A stretch of 21,275 nucleotides of DNA from Pholiota molesta. Lineage: Eukaryota > Basidiomycota > Agaricomycetes > Agaricales > Strophariaceae. Shown piece by piece: positions 1 to 8,515 of this stretch. The translations under genes were made by a program, and so were the position numbers. Position 1 is the first letter of the stretch; each line of letters opens with the position of its first letter. Location: contig JACGCK010000478.1 of NCBI GenBank assembly GCA_014925825.1, forward strand, positions 1-21,275, given 5' to 3'. Below the pieces are notes generated by a model, which was not told the origin of the DNA, ran no database searches, and saw only the letters and a list, made by a program, of their open reading frames with translations.

Positions 1-1448
1 AAAGCAAAAGAAGCCTAAACCTGAGACGGAAGTGGTTTTACACAAGACGTTTCACCGTTACACCAGTATGTTGTTTTAAACATGCACATAATACTTGAAT
101 TTCAACTAACGCGTACTTTAGCACGGCGGAAGCAAGGAGGGTCTCAATCAGCGAACGATAACGCCAAGGGGGCAGCAAAGAGCGCTGGTGCACAACTTCG
201 ACGTTATGGAGAGCAGGCCCTACGTGATGTAAATTTTTTTGTCAAAGTTATATTATGGGAAGTGGTTCTAATCGAAATATAGGATATTCGTGGTCTTTTA
301 GAAGAATGGCGAGAAGATCTCGCAGATTGCGAACGGATTTGGATTCGTGCAAATACATCTAATCGCCGAATTTTCTATGATTACGAAGGAGCGCCCTGGA
401 CCAAAGACGATGAGAGATTACGGACTTTCCATTCCCTACACGTCGCCCTGTACGTATCCCTGTTCAAAAAAATTATCGCACTCGTACTAATCCATAATTC
501 TTTATTTCAGACTCAATCAGAATTAACTCGATGTCTATCCGAACTTCTTCGTCCCAAATCTCCCATTACACGGAAGACGAACTACGCGCACAGGATGATG
601 CTTACCTGGCTTCCCTTCCTAAACCAAAACCTATACCCACCGCAGTTGAACCACAAAAAGAAAAACCCAAGCCTATCAAACTTCCAAGGAAGAAGAAATT
701 CTTCGCGAAAAATGGACTCGTCTCCTCGAAATGGTCCACAAAAACCGACTAGAACCCCTCAAAACCTTTTTGGAACGGGAGAAAGCCGCCCTCGGTGGCG
801 TAGACGCGCAAATCCCAGAGTGGACTGCAGAGTCAAGGGCTACTATCCTCCAATTGGCAGTGCAAGATGGGCATGAAGAGATGGTGCGCTGGTTACTCGA
901 GGACGCACGTGCGAACCCTACTGTCCCAGTTCCTTCTGCGAAAGCAGGAGAGATGGAAGACGAAGACGAAGGCAGTAAGTCCGATCCTGAGGCTGCTTCC
1001 TACCTCGACCTACGGGCACACGTCGTGCGGCCTATGATCTCGCCAAGACTAGATCCATTCGCGATATATTCCGCCGCTGCGCAGCTACGTATCCTGACTG
1101 GTGGGACTGGCTCGGTGCAGGGCGTGTGCCAAGCGCATTGAGCCAGGAGATGGAGGAGGAACGCGAGGAGAAGAAGAAAGTCCGGCGTAAAGGTCTCAAG
1201 GACCGAGTCAAGGAGCGTGAGGCGCGAGAGAAGGAGAAAGAGAAGGAACGGCGAAGACGCCCCCTGCGATAGAGACACCGCAAGTGAAGGCGCCACCTGT
1301 GTCGAATTCGGCCTCGCGAAGGCTGGGCGGTGGTGCGGGCGCCGCTGAGGGAGTTGCTGGTCTGACCCCAGAGATGAGAGCCAAAGTTGAAAGGGAAAGA
1401 AGGGCGCGCGCTGCTGAAGCTCGGATGAAAGCCCTTGGTGGAGGTTGA
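1..1448 (+). CDS. VMS1: Vms1/ANKZF1-type tRNA-cleaving release factor of ribosome quality control (5' partial, frame broken)
   Basis: Vms1/ANKZF1 cleaves peptidyl-tRNA on stalled 60S subunits and works with Cdc48/p97. The N-terminal part (zinc finger) lies left of the window. Visible exons are 1-65, 122-228, 283-449 and 511-1448, with introns of 56, 54 and 61 nt. The first two junctions rebuild YTTRRKQGGSQSANDN, which contains the GSQS loop whose Gln is the catalytic residue of the VLRF1 domain. Next come an ankyrin-like stretch (ATILQLAVQDGHEEMVRWLL), a basic coiled coil (about 1140-1260) and a C-terminal VIM, RERRARAAEAR, which fits the p97-binding consensus RX5AAX2R. The reading frame is lost five times, each time as if one base were missing: near 426-428, 556-558, 686-687, 1014-1016 and 1260-1264. 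Either the assembly has errors or the gene is a young pseudogene. The family assignment is firm; the functional status is not. Confidence 0.88.
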
Positions 1449-2378
1449 TTTGGAAGTATTTATTGATATGTCGCTGATTGATAGATGAATTTTTCTTGAA
1501 CCATATATCCAGTAGAGCTTGAAAGTGAATTATTGTTTCTCATCCATATGCTGGTCCTTCAGAACGATTAGGAGGAGAGATACAATCCCAAAGAGGAAAT
1601 TTTAGTCTTGGGTGCCATTCTTGGACCTTTGACGACTTTGCTCCTTTCCCCAACAGGCTTGAGCGCGTATTCGTTCTTCCTGGACCCATAACGCCTTGCT
1701 CTCGTTCCTATTCTTATAGATCCCTTTGGGACAACTTCTTGACGACTTGATCCCGTACGCGCAACTGGGTTCTTCGTCGCAGATTGCACTGGCTGTGCCG
1801 ACATTGCGGAGCATGCTATGCACACATCGGTCGTCAAGCTACGACCAGAAAATATTGTCGACCTTGCGAAGGACGTTATAAGGCCAGCAGGCTGGCGCTG
1901 CGAATGGAATATTGCTGCTTTGCAAAAGCCGGTACAGTGTAGGATTGTTCTGAATAGTTGGAGTGCGTACCTCCAGGTATGCTTTTCAGTCTTTTGGGTT
2001 TGAGGGCTTTTCATTTATCAGATCCTTGGACGTGAACTATGATTAGCACCTCATCCATCATTGTCAGCAAATTAAGGTGTGTATTTCCACTTATCTCGCT
2101 AGATAATGGAGTATATACGCTTACATTGATTTCATGAAAGGGCACCGGAGGTGGATTATCATGCCGTTTACCTCGATGTAACATCCCGTCTGGCATCTCC
2201 ATCTCATCGTACAATGAGCTCGTCAATCATATTCAACAATCGCATCTAAGTCGCGTACAGTTGACTTGTCCGATTCGAGGTTCGCAAAATATTTTTGCAT
2301 TATTCAATCCCCAAAGGTGCTCACGAGGTTATCCTTATTACATTAGACTGCTCTTCAAATTTTACTCGCCCTGCACTC
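1449..2378. other. Gene-poor stretch with weak - strand ORFs
   Basis: No gene can be assigned with confidence. The longest ORF is on the - strand (2014 to 1568, 148 codons). Its C-terminal half contains PKGSIRIGT, which resembles the core of a PARP-type zinc finger (IPKGxLRxGT), but the zinc-binding Cys/His residues are absent. Another - strand ORF (2226 to 2011) is followed by plausible splice signals: donor GTAAGC at 2124, and a TGCTAATC branch with a TAG acceptor ending at 2037. It spells an unrecognised N-terminus with PPPVPFHEIN. The two could be parts of one diverged or broken gene, but I could not join them into one open frame. Confidence 0.3.
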
Positions 2379-2948
2379 ATGGAGAACCACTTTCACGAGA
2401 TGCATCCTGACCTCATCGATCTGGAGGTTTCACTGTCTTCCCCTCTCCTTCATCCCACTTGGCGCCCCTTCCGTCCGGACTATCCCGCAGAACCTTCACA
2501 ACTCCCGCAGAGCGTTCCGCCAGGATCAGGTCTCATCCTACCAATCAACGGGACGCCCCGCAGAGCCATTGAGACTCAAGAGAGCCAATTGAGCCAAGTG
2601 AGCCAGTGGAGTATAGATGATGAGAGCGTAATGGGATCTCAGTCCCAGCTGTTGACACCAAGGAAGAAACGACCAAAACGGCAAATCGATGTTGCGCAAC
2701 CTGAAGAGACGACTGAAGAACCGACGTTTGTTTTCGACGATCTGCCAGCATACAACGATCAGCCTGAGACCGTTTCGCTCATTCGGCCCAAGGAACCTCC
2801 ATTGGACGTGTCGCGTCCGCAGGATATCCTCGATCCAAAAGAGTTCGGCTATCGCGTATACGAGGGCACGATTCTTTACGACAGCTTTGTGCGGATCCAT
2901 GGGCTTCAAAGTGCAGAAGAGACTGATGAAGACGAGAAGGAGGGCTAG
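2379..2948 (+). CDS. Unrecognised 189-aa SQ/TQ-rich, probably nuclear protein
   Basis: A single-exon ORF of 189 codons from the ATG at 2379; the same frame is open up to another ATG at 2295. I chose 2379 because the 28 extra residues look non-conserved and untypical, but this is a guess. I do not recognise a family. The N-terminal half is Pro-rich. The middle holds a dense SQ/TQ cluster (ETQESQLSQVSQWS, then GSQSQLLTP), the consensus type phosphorylated by ATM/ATR-like kinases. A Thr-Pro site and a basic patch, LTPRKKRPKRQ, follow directly and could act as a CDK site and nuclear localisation signal. The C-terminus contains FGYRVYEGTILYDSFVRIHG and ends in an acidic tail. A DNA-damage or cell-cycle substrate is possible, by inference only. 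It converges tail-to-tail on the F-box gene at 3446-5284. Confidence 0.55.
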   Translation: MENHFHEMHPDLIDLEVSLSSPLLHPTWRPFRPDYPAEPSQLPQSVPPGSGLILPINGTPRRAIETQESQLSQVSQWSIDDESVMGSQSQLLTPRKKRPKRQIDVAQPEETTEEPTFVFDDLPAYNDQPETVSLIRPKEPPLDVSRPQDILDPKEFGYRVYEGTILYDSFVRIHGLQSAEETDEDEKEG

Positions 2949-3445
2949 CGCTGTCATTTCGCATTTTTCGCCTTGGGGAGCGGGCGCACGGAATACAAGC
3001 TGACATACTATAACGCCTGAACGCCTATCGAATCCCATAAGGATATCGCTAGCCACTGTTCTTCGAGTCAGGGTTTCAGGCGTAATTGCCATCATAACTT
3101 ACTCAATGCATACCGCTCACAGTCCACTGTTCAGCCCTACATTCTTACTACGAAGATCTTATGCTTGCTATCAAGAGCATCTAACATTTCGACACTCTGG
3201 CCTTACGTTTGATTTATAATTGAATTGTATCTGTTTCTCATGTATAAATCTCCTTTGCTCTACTGCATGTACATACACATTCAATCTTTGATTTAATTCA
3301 TATTGTTATTCATAGGTGAGATCAGATTTCATTAAACGCGAAAAATTGCCGAGCGCCTTACTGAACTCTAGAAACAGACTGAATACCCGACTTCTGAGAA
3401 TTTTGAAAGCCGTCTGATGATTTGCATTTAGAAGGCGTCATGGGA
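2949..3445. other. Intergenic region between convergent genes
   Basis: This 497-bp stretch holds the presumed 3' ends of the + strand gene ending at 2948 and the - strand F-box gene ending at 3446. It is AT-rich, particularly 3180-3350, as expected for 3' UTR and polyadenylation sequence. A 185-codon - strand ORF (3095-2538) crosses it but runs antisense over the 2379-2948 gene and resembles no family. I see no other feature. Confidence 0.5.
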
Positions 3446-5284
3446 TTAAAAAAAGTCTTCATCAGAGTCTTCGTCGTCGTCCTCATCCTCATCCTCGTCG
3501 TCCTCATCAGAGTCATCTGTGTCAGGTATCACCTCTCCATCCCAATCCACACCGACCACAATCTCTGCTAGCAAGTCTACCTCCTTTCCTGATAGTCCAC
3601 GGCAATACCGAAGAGTTAATTGTCTTATCTCCACACCGTACTCGTAACGACGGATGAGGAAGTCTTGAAGCATCCCGATTGTTAGTTCATCTGAATCCGG
3701 TTCCAGCTTGATGAATCTTGCATCGCAAAGGCAGAGCGAGCGGAGACTGCGGAAAGATAAAGAGAGCTTCTTGACAGGGGTGACGGCATTCCCAGCACCT
3801 TTCGAGCGCGAATGTACGCGTACCTGGTGCGCGGCCGCACAGAGGAAGGCGTTGCATGCATCGTATGACACCATGACAAACTGCACCCGAGGCAGCGCTC
3901 CAATGGTTTTCACCATCATCTTGGGCTCGATGCCAGGTATCATTTCTTCTAGACATACCTGTTCGACGTGACGCAGAGGGATCGCACCACTGAACAGATC
4001 GGTCATCACATTCGCAACAGCCTGCCTCGTTGAATCCTCATAGACAAACACCAATTCCAAAAGCGGTGTAAAAATGGAACGCATCCGCATCTCCTTCATC
4101 GTCAACGTACTTTCAAATAGCCTAAGCTGGACTCCAGGACCAAAATCATCCTGAGGATTCTGCAGAACAATAGTTTTGAAAGTCTTAGCAGAAGACGGGC
4201 TTGAATACAACCGGGCAAGGTTCGAAACGATGCTATTTGCACTGCGAGTGAAGTTTCCGGTGGTAGCCTGAGTGTTACCAGTAGAACACACCACAACCAT
4301 CACCGTAGTGCTTGGGCGAAAGGTGATGCAGGAAAAGAAAGGTTCAATTTCAGTATCTGTGGAGCGAATGTTTAGGTTTCGAAGTGAGGTCAAATGTATA
4401 TGGCCAGAGGCCCATGACACCTGCTTCTCTGTTTGGATTGGTAGAGCTTCTTGTAGGTCCAAGGATTCCAGATGGGGCATTTCGTTCAGCGCATCCAGAA
4501 ATTGCTGTCCAGTTGGCCTCGAAGTTTTCGAAAGACTGTGTAATTTGAGATATGTGAGAGAATGTAAAAGATGTGAATGCGAACTCCAGTTGATATCACA
4601 GTTGGTCAACTCTAGATGGCGTAGACGCTCCGTTTTGCATAGAACGTGTTCCGGGATAGAAACAGTATCCGAATTTTCAATACGGAAGCCAAATTCTATA
4701 TCTTCCTTATTCGTCCATAGGACTATGGAAAGGGATTGCAGTCGTGGAGCGGTTGCAGGCAAGCGTTTTAGCAACTGATCCCATATGCTCAAATCGCCAA
4801 CGTTCGGGGGGAGATGTTCTAGTCGGAGAGAAAAATCTTCGATACGTGAGCTATGTTTGAGAGCTAGCTCCAATCCTGGAGGCACACTGTCGGGTGTTCC
4901 AAGCGAAGCATTGATTATAACACTCGCATTTTTGGATCTCCTGAGCATTTCTTCGGTCCAATGAAGATGCCGAACAGGCAGGTCGACCCATAGATTTGGT
5001 GAATTAACGGCAATGTTCCTCCAATGATGGGAAACATGGGTCAGTTTGATCCATTCCAAAGGGTGCATTTCTTCATCGCGCCTTGAATGACGTGCCTTTG
5101 CAAAAAGAAAAATGTGACAGAAGACTTCAGGAGGAAGGCGGGAGATAGGTGCCAAGGCATTTCTTCGAGATCTCAAAGCCGAAATGGAGTTTTGATATTG
5201 TTGGATAGCTTCATCAATCTGTCGATACATTTCTTCGACCGAGGCATCATCATCATTGCCAGCGGGAGAGAACATAGAATCCAA
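3446..5284 (-). CDS. F-box-like/LRR-type protein with acidic C-terminal tail (paralogue 1)
   Basis: An intact single-exon ORF of 612 aa. An N-terminal helix (about residues 16-40) precedes an F-box-like domain that starts at about residue 49 (RLPPEVFCHIFLFAK) and continues with IKLTHVSHHWRNIAVNSPNLW. This is the typical Agaricomycete F-box layout. F-box proteins link substrates to SCF (Skp1-Cullin-F-box) ubiquitin ligases. The rest carries irregular leucine-rich segments (LRHLELTNCDINW, LTYLKLHSLS, LESLDLQEALP), probably a substrate-binding scaffold. The last 25 residues are almost entirely Asp/Glu/Ser and end in DEDFF. The start at 5284 gives MDSMFSPAG, matched by the start region of its paralogue upstream. 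The two are tandem duplicates on the same strand and share a promoter block. The substrate is unknown. Confidence 0.85.
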   Translation of the reverse strand: MDSMFSPAGNDDDASVEEMYRQIDEAIQQYQNSISALRSRRNALAPISRLPPEVFCHIFLFAKARHSRRDEEMHPLEWIKLTHVSHHWRNIAVNSPNLWVDLPVRHLHWTEEMLRRSKNASVIINASLGTPDSVPPGLELALKHSSRIEDFSLRLEHLPPNVGDLSIWDQLLKRLPATAPRLQSLSIVLWTNKEDIEFGFRIENSDTVSIPEHVLCKTERLRHLELTNCDINWSSHSHLLHSLTYLKLHSLSKTSRPTGQQFLDALNEMPHLESLDLQEALPIQTEKQVSWASGHIHLTSLRNLNIRSTDTEIEPFFSCITFRPSTTVMVVVCSTGNTQATTGNFTRSANSIVSNLARLYSSPSSAKTFKTIVLQNPQDDFGPGVQLRLFESTLTMKEMRMRSIFTPLLELVFVYEDSTRQAVANVMTDLFSGAIPLRHVEQVCLEEMIPGIEPKMMVKTIGALPRVQFVMVSYDACNAFLCAAAHQVRVHSRSKGAGNAVTPVKKLSLSFRSLRSLCLCDARFIKLEPDSDELTIGMLQDFLIRRYEYGVEIRQLTLRYCRGLSGKEVDLLAEIVVGVDWDGEVIPDTDDSDEDDEDEDEDDDEDSDEDFF

Positions 5285-5633
5285 TTTTGGGCCTTTAACC
5301 AGCCACAGTCCGCTATTTTATAGATTGGTCGCTGTTCAAACGTTCAGGCTTGAAGCTTGAAGCTTGAAGGATGTACATGGATAGTGATATGGACACGAAC
5401 CTTCGAGTAATCGGCTGTAAGTAACCAGCAGGCTGGAAAGCTCGAACACTATCAGAATTGTCGAATTGGAGTTGAATTGGAGCGTGGTCCAAAGTGAGTT
5501 CAAAGTCCAGCTTTGATAATTGGCAAGGCGTGTGAAGGTCGGCCCGGGGCGGTGGAAAGTTGACAAACACTCGAGTGGGAGGCTCCAGCCGAGTCCAGCC
5601 TTTAAATTGCCGTCACCACCGAGATAATTAGTG
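5285..5633. other. 5' flank of F-box paralogue 1
   Basis: This is the upstream region of the - strand F-box gene. It contains the block at 5318-5338 shared with the second paralogue and a short tandem repeat, GCTTGAA three times in a row (about 5348-5368). I found no convincing ORF. The left terminal inverted repeat of the transposon-like element begins at 5634. Confidence 0.5.
5318..5338 (-). promoter_or_regulatory. Shared upstream block of the F-box pair (copy 1)
   Basis: These 21 bases are identical to 8545-8565 upstream of the second F-box gene. Read on the coding strand they contain a CCAAT core followed by a CTATAA TATA-like core. The block ends 33 bp before the ATG at 5284. The other copy ends 29 bp before its ATG. 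A core promoter or 5' leader element kept since the gene duplication is the simplest reading. Confidence 0.55.
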
Positions 5634-5654
5634 TACAGTGCCCATCACCACCTC
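5634..5654 (+). repeat. Left terminal inverted repeat of the 897-bp element
   Basis: Perfect 21-bp match to the reverse complement of 6510-6530. The inner neighbours (after CACCACCTC) no longer match, so the repeat boundary is sharp. Confidence 0.65.
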
Positions 5655-6509
5655 GCATCACGCGGTTTGGCAGTAAACAAACAAAATCAGAACTTTTGTA
5701 ACTAGAATTAGGCGATCACCCCAATTTAGCTGAAAACAGCAGGAATGTGCTCAGATACATGAGGGCTATCTCTGGTGTGAATTTCAAGTCAATCGGACAA
5801 CTTTTTAGAATTTGACCTCGACAAAAGTGAAACAAGACCTAGGCTAAGGTTAGTTAAGCCCGATTAGGAAGGTGTTTAGCACGTGATAGGGTCTGTGTGC
5901 CCACCACCCACTCAGCCAAGGTTGAGGCGGAATAATGTCGTTTTCTGTACGCAACCACACCGTCTCATCTCTGCCACCTCCTTCACTCAGCAACCCGACC
6001 TCACAACCACTCCTTCAAGTCTGGATGGAGTGCTATGGGATGGGAGAGCGGCCTATGCACAATGCGCGTCATTGTCTTTGCCCCTGGCAGAGGTGAACTG
6101 TAAAAAGTTATAATATGCACAGGGAGGCTGCACCGTTGGGCAGCAGGAAACGGTTCTTTTGGAGTGTAATACTGTAGCTTTTTGTTTAAATTTTTCTTTA
6201 GCATTATTGTGCATCTGTTCCGCAGATCCAACTCTCTCATGCGCGAGTCTGTCCCACATCTTGGTCAATTACTGGCTTTCACAGATGGAATAATGACCCC
6301 GGAAAATGTTGTAAACCTTTATTTTGCTTGTATCATAGTTTTGCGGCAGATATCTCATAAAAAAGTTTTTTCCAATGGCCCAAAAAAGTGAAACACCGTG
6401 GGAAAAACTCTGAAAACACTTAAATCGCATTCTTTTCTCATGTTTCCTTCCTAATTAAATCGGAGAAATCGTGAAAAAAATTCTATGGTACCTAAAAGGA
6501 GGTGTTGGA

Positions 6510-6530
6510 GAGGTGGTGATGGGCACTGTA
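6510..6530 (-). repeat. Right terminal inverted repeat of the 897-bp element
   Basis: Perfect inverted partner of 5634-5654; it ends GGGCACTGTA. The match stops at the next base outward on both sides. Confidence 0.65.
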
Positions 6531-6537
6531 TGCTGAG

Positions 6538-6697
6538 CACTGCTGGAGACAATGGCTGTTTCTGAAAGAAACAGCCTATTTTGAACAGGTTCCAAGGCTG
6601 TTCCCGAAGTTTTTTTTGGGAACAGCCTATGGAACAAGTTCAAAATACACTGTTTCTGGGCTGTTTTCACGTGGAACAATGATCATCTCCAGCAGTG
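6538..6697. mobile_element. 160-bp fold-back element with CACTG termini (CACTA/EnSpm-like MITE)
   Basis: The ends CACTGCTGGAGA (6538-6549) and TCTCCAGCAGTG (6686-6697) are perfect inverted repeats. They are flanked by GAG on both sides (6535-6537 and 6698-6700), a possible 3-bp target duplication. CACT-type ends with 2-3-bp duplications are typical of the CACTA/EnSpm superfamily. The inside is rich in nested palindromes: GGCTGTTTC/GAAACAGCC (6554-6562 with 6568-6576), GGCTGTTCCC/GGGAACAGCC (6596-6605 with 6618-6627) and ATTTTGAAC/GTTCAAAAT (6578-6586 with 6638-6646). It has no coding capacity. It begins 8 bp after the end of the larger element and lies about 100 bp beyond the 3' end of the second F-box gene. 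Confidence 0.55.
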
Positions 6698-6800
6698 GAG
6701 TGTATGTACTATGAAGATTCATCGCCCTTATCCCAGGCAGGACCTTCTTTATCCTCGTCTCCATTCTTACCTCCTTTACTCTAATTATTATTTGTTGCCC

Positions 6801-8515
6801 TCAAATTGAGTCTTGAACGTCAACATCACCCACAACCTGCTCTAGCAATTTCGTATGCGCTTCCTCGAGTCCGCGACAATTCCAGAGCAATAACCTTTTT
6901 ATCTCTGCGCCGCATTCTTGACGATAGGTGAGGCAGGCGTGTAGCATTCCGATCACTGGGTGGAGCTCGTCACTGGTATCTGGGTCGTTGTCATATATTA
7001 TCCCAAGAAGACAAATCGATGAGAGATGAGGAAAATAGAGAGCATTAGCTGGTTCAAGACCGGTAAACCCAGTACCTTCGACATGAGGGTGTGATTTTAG
7101 CGCGTGGAAAATAGACATGATTGTAGTATCTCCCGCCATGATAGATTGAACCCAAGGTAGCCTTCCAATTGCATTGATTGTTGGCTCAGCATTGTATTTA
7201 TGGGCCCAGAAAGGATCGGGCAGATATACGTGCTTGACGTACTGTAGTAACGGATTGTTGGAAATCTCGACTGCAAGATTTGCAATAGCTTGCTCGGCCG
7301 AAAACCCTTCACGGGCATCCCAAATGAATCTCACTTCCAAAGGAGGGTTACCCGTACAACTATCCTTGAGCATTTGCTCGTTTGATAGCACATTCATGTA
7401 TAGCTTGAGGCTGGCTCTAAAATAATAAATGTAGCTTTGCTCTAGAATAGCAGTTTGAAAAGTCGCATTAGAAGAGCAGTGTGAATAGGACCGGGCAAGG
7501 CTCGACATGACTCCGAAAGAGTTATTAGTGTTGGTGTTGGTACCATTGTAGTCCACATTGACAGTCACCGTAGCTGCAGGCGGGAATGTGACACATGAGA
7601 AGAAGGCTTCGAGTTCGGCCCTCTTAGAGCTTAATTGTAGGGTATGAAGTGAGGCGAAATGTATATGGCCAGAGGCCCATGCCGCCTGGTATTCTGTCTG
7701 GATTGGAAGCGCATGTACTAGATGCAAGAATTCTAGATCCGGCATTCCTTTCAGGATATACCAGAACTGATTCCCGGTTGGCCGAAAATTTGGCGAAGTA
7801 TGGCATATTTCGAGATGTGTCAGAGAGTGCAGGAGATGTGAATGGGAGTTCCAGTTGATATTGCAGTGGTCCAATTTGAGATGGCGCAGCCCTTCTGTTT
7901 TGCGCAGTACATGTTCGGGAAGAAGGAAGGTTCTCTCCGCGTAACGGATTCCCTCTATGACAAGACGTTTCAATCGCGGAGCAGACTCAGGCAAGTGGTT
8001 GGATAAATGATCCCATTCTCCAGGAGAGAAATGAAGCAAAGATAAATCTTTGATACGTGTACCGTGTTTCAAAGCTAGCTCTAATCCTGGTATTTTATCG
8101 CCAAGATTGCCGGAATTGTTGGATAAATTGAGGTGAGCCTCAATCATCAGGTCAGCAGCTTTGGACCTCTTGAGCATTTCTTCTACCCATAGAAGATTTC
8201 GAATCGGTAGGTCGACCCACAGGCTAGGTGAATGGACGGCGATGTTCCTCCAGTGACGACTAACGTGAGTCAGTTTGATCCATTGCAAAGGGTGTATGCG
8301 TTTGCCATAGAAGCCGGGTCTGTCGCAGCTTCTCTTGTCGCATCTTGATCCTTCTGCCTGCACGAAGAGAAAAATCTTGCATATGATTTCGGGAGGGAGG
8401 GAGGAGATAGGCGCCAGGGCATCCGTTCGAGGTTGGAATGTCGAAATAGCTTCTTCAAGCCTTCGACACGCTTTTTCGGTTGTATATTCTGTTCGAAGGA
8501 GGGAGAGAAATCCAT
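6801..8515 (-). CDS. F-box-like/LRR-type protein (paralogue 2), frame break near the start
   Basis: The tandem paralogue of the 3446-5284 gene. They share IHPLQWIKLTHVSRHWRNIAV, LWVDLPIRNL, PGLELALKH, NINWNSHSHLLHSLT, ALPIQTE and ASGHIH with small changes. The main frame is open from the 3' end back past 8490 and includes ALAPISSLPPEIICKIFLF, the F-box core. It has no ATG upstream of that core. The likely start is the ATG at 8513-8515 (MDFSPS, compare MDSMFSPA in the paralogue), but that ATG is in another frame. One base seems to be missing between about 8480 and 8512. The acidic tail of paralogue 1 is absent, and the protein ends shortly after CRGLEEAHTKLLEQVVGD. It may be a decayed copy or may reflect a sequence error. 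The role is presumed to be an SCF substrate receptor. Confidence 0.75.

Larger units (their letters stand above)
5634..6530. mobile_element. Non-autonomous TIR transposon-like element, about 897 bp
   Basis: Bases 5634-5654 are the exact reverse complement of 6510-6530, a 21-bp perfect inverted repeat about 0.9 kb apart. The repeats start TACAGTGCCCATCACC. If the outer TA is a target-site duplication, the terminal repeat proper is 19 bp starting CAGTGCCC, which would fit a Tc1/mariner-like element. The interior has only short ORFs (the longest about 79 codons), no recognisable transposase and no DDE/DDD motif, so the element would be non-autonomous. It lies between the two F-box paralogues. 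Superfamily assignment is tentative because no second copy is present here. Confidence 0.6.

Noticed and set aside
1000..1296. Leu/Ser-rich - strand ORFs of 83-98 codons
   Set aside because: They are antisense to the basic coiled-coil part of Vms1; the Leu and Ser richness is what AAG/GAG-rich sequence gives when reversed.
1839..1990. 49-codon - strand open stretch reading YLEVRTPTIQNN...ACWPYNVLRK
   Set aside because: It looks protein-like, but a stop-free stretch of this length is expected by chance and it could not be joined to a start.
2538..3095. 185-codon ORF on the - strand
   Set aside because: It runs antisense through the 2379-2948 gene, has no recognisable domain and no supporting splice or promoter signals.
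3687..4778. Several ORFs of 64-168 codons on both strands inside F-box paralogue 1
   Set aside because: They are alternative-frame shadows of one intact 612-codon ORF.
6001..6268. Small - strand ORFs inside the 897-bp element
   Set aside because: About 70-80 codons without transposase motifs or catalytic acidic residues; treated as non-coding interior.
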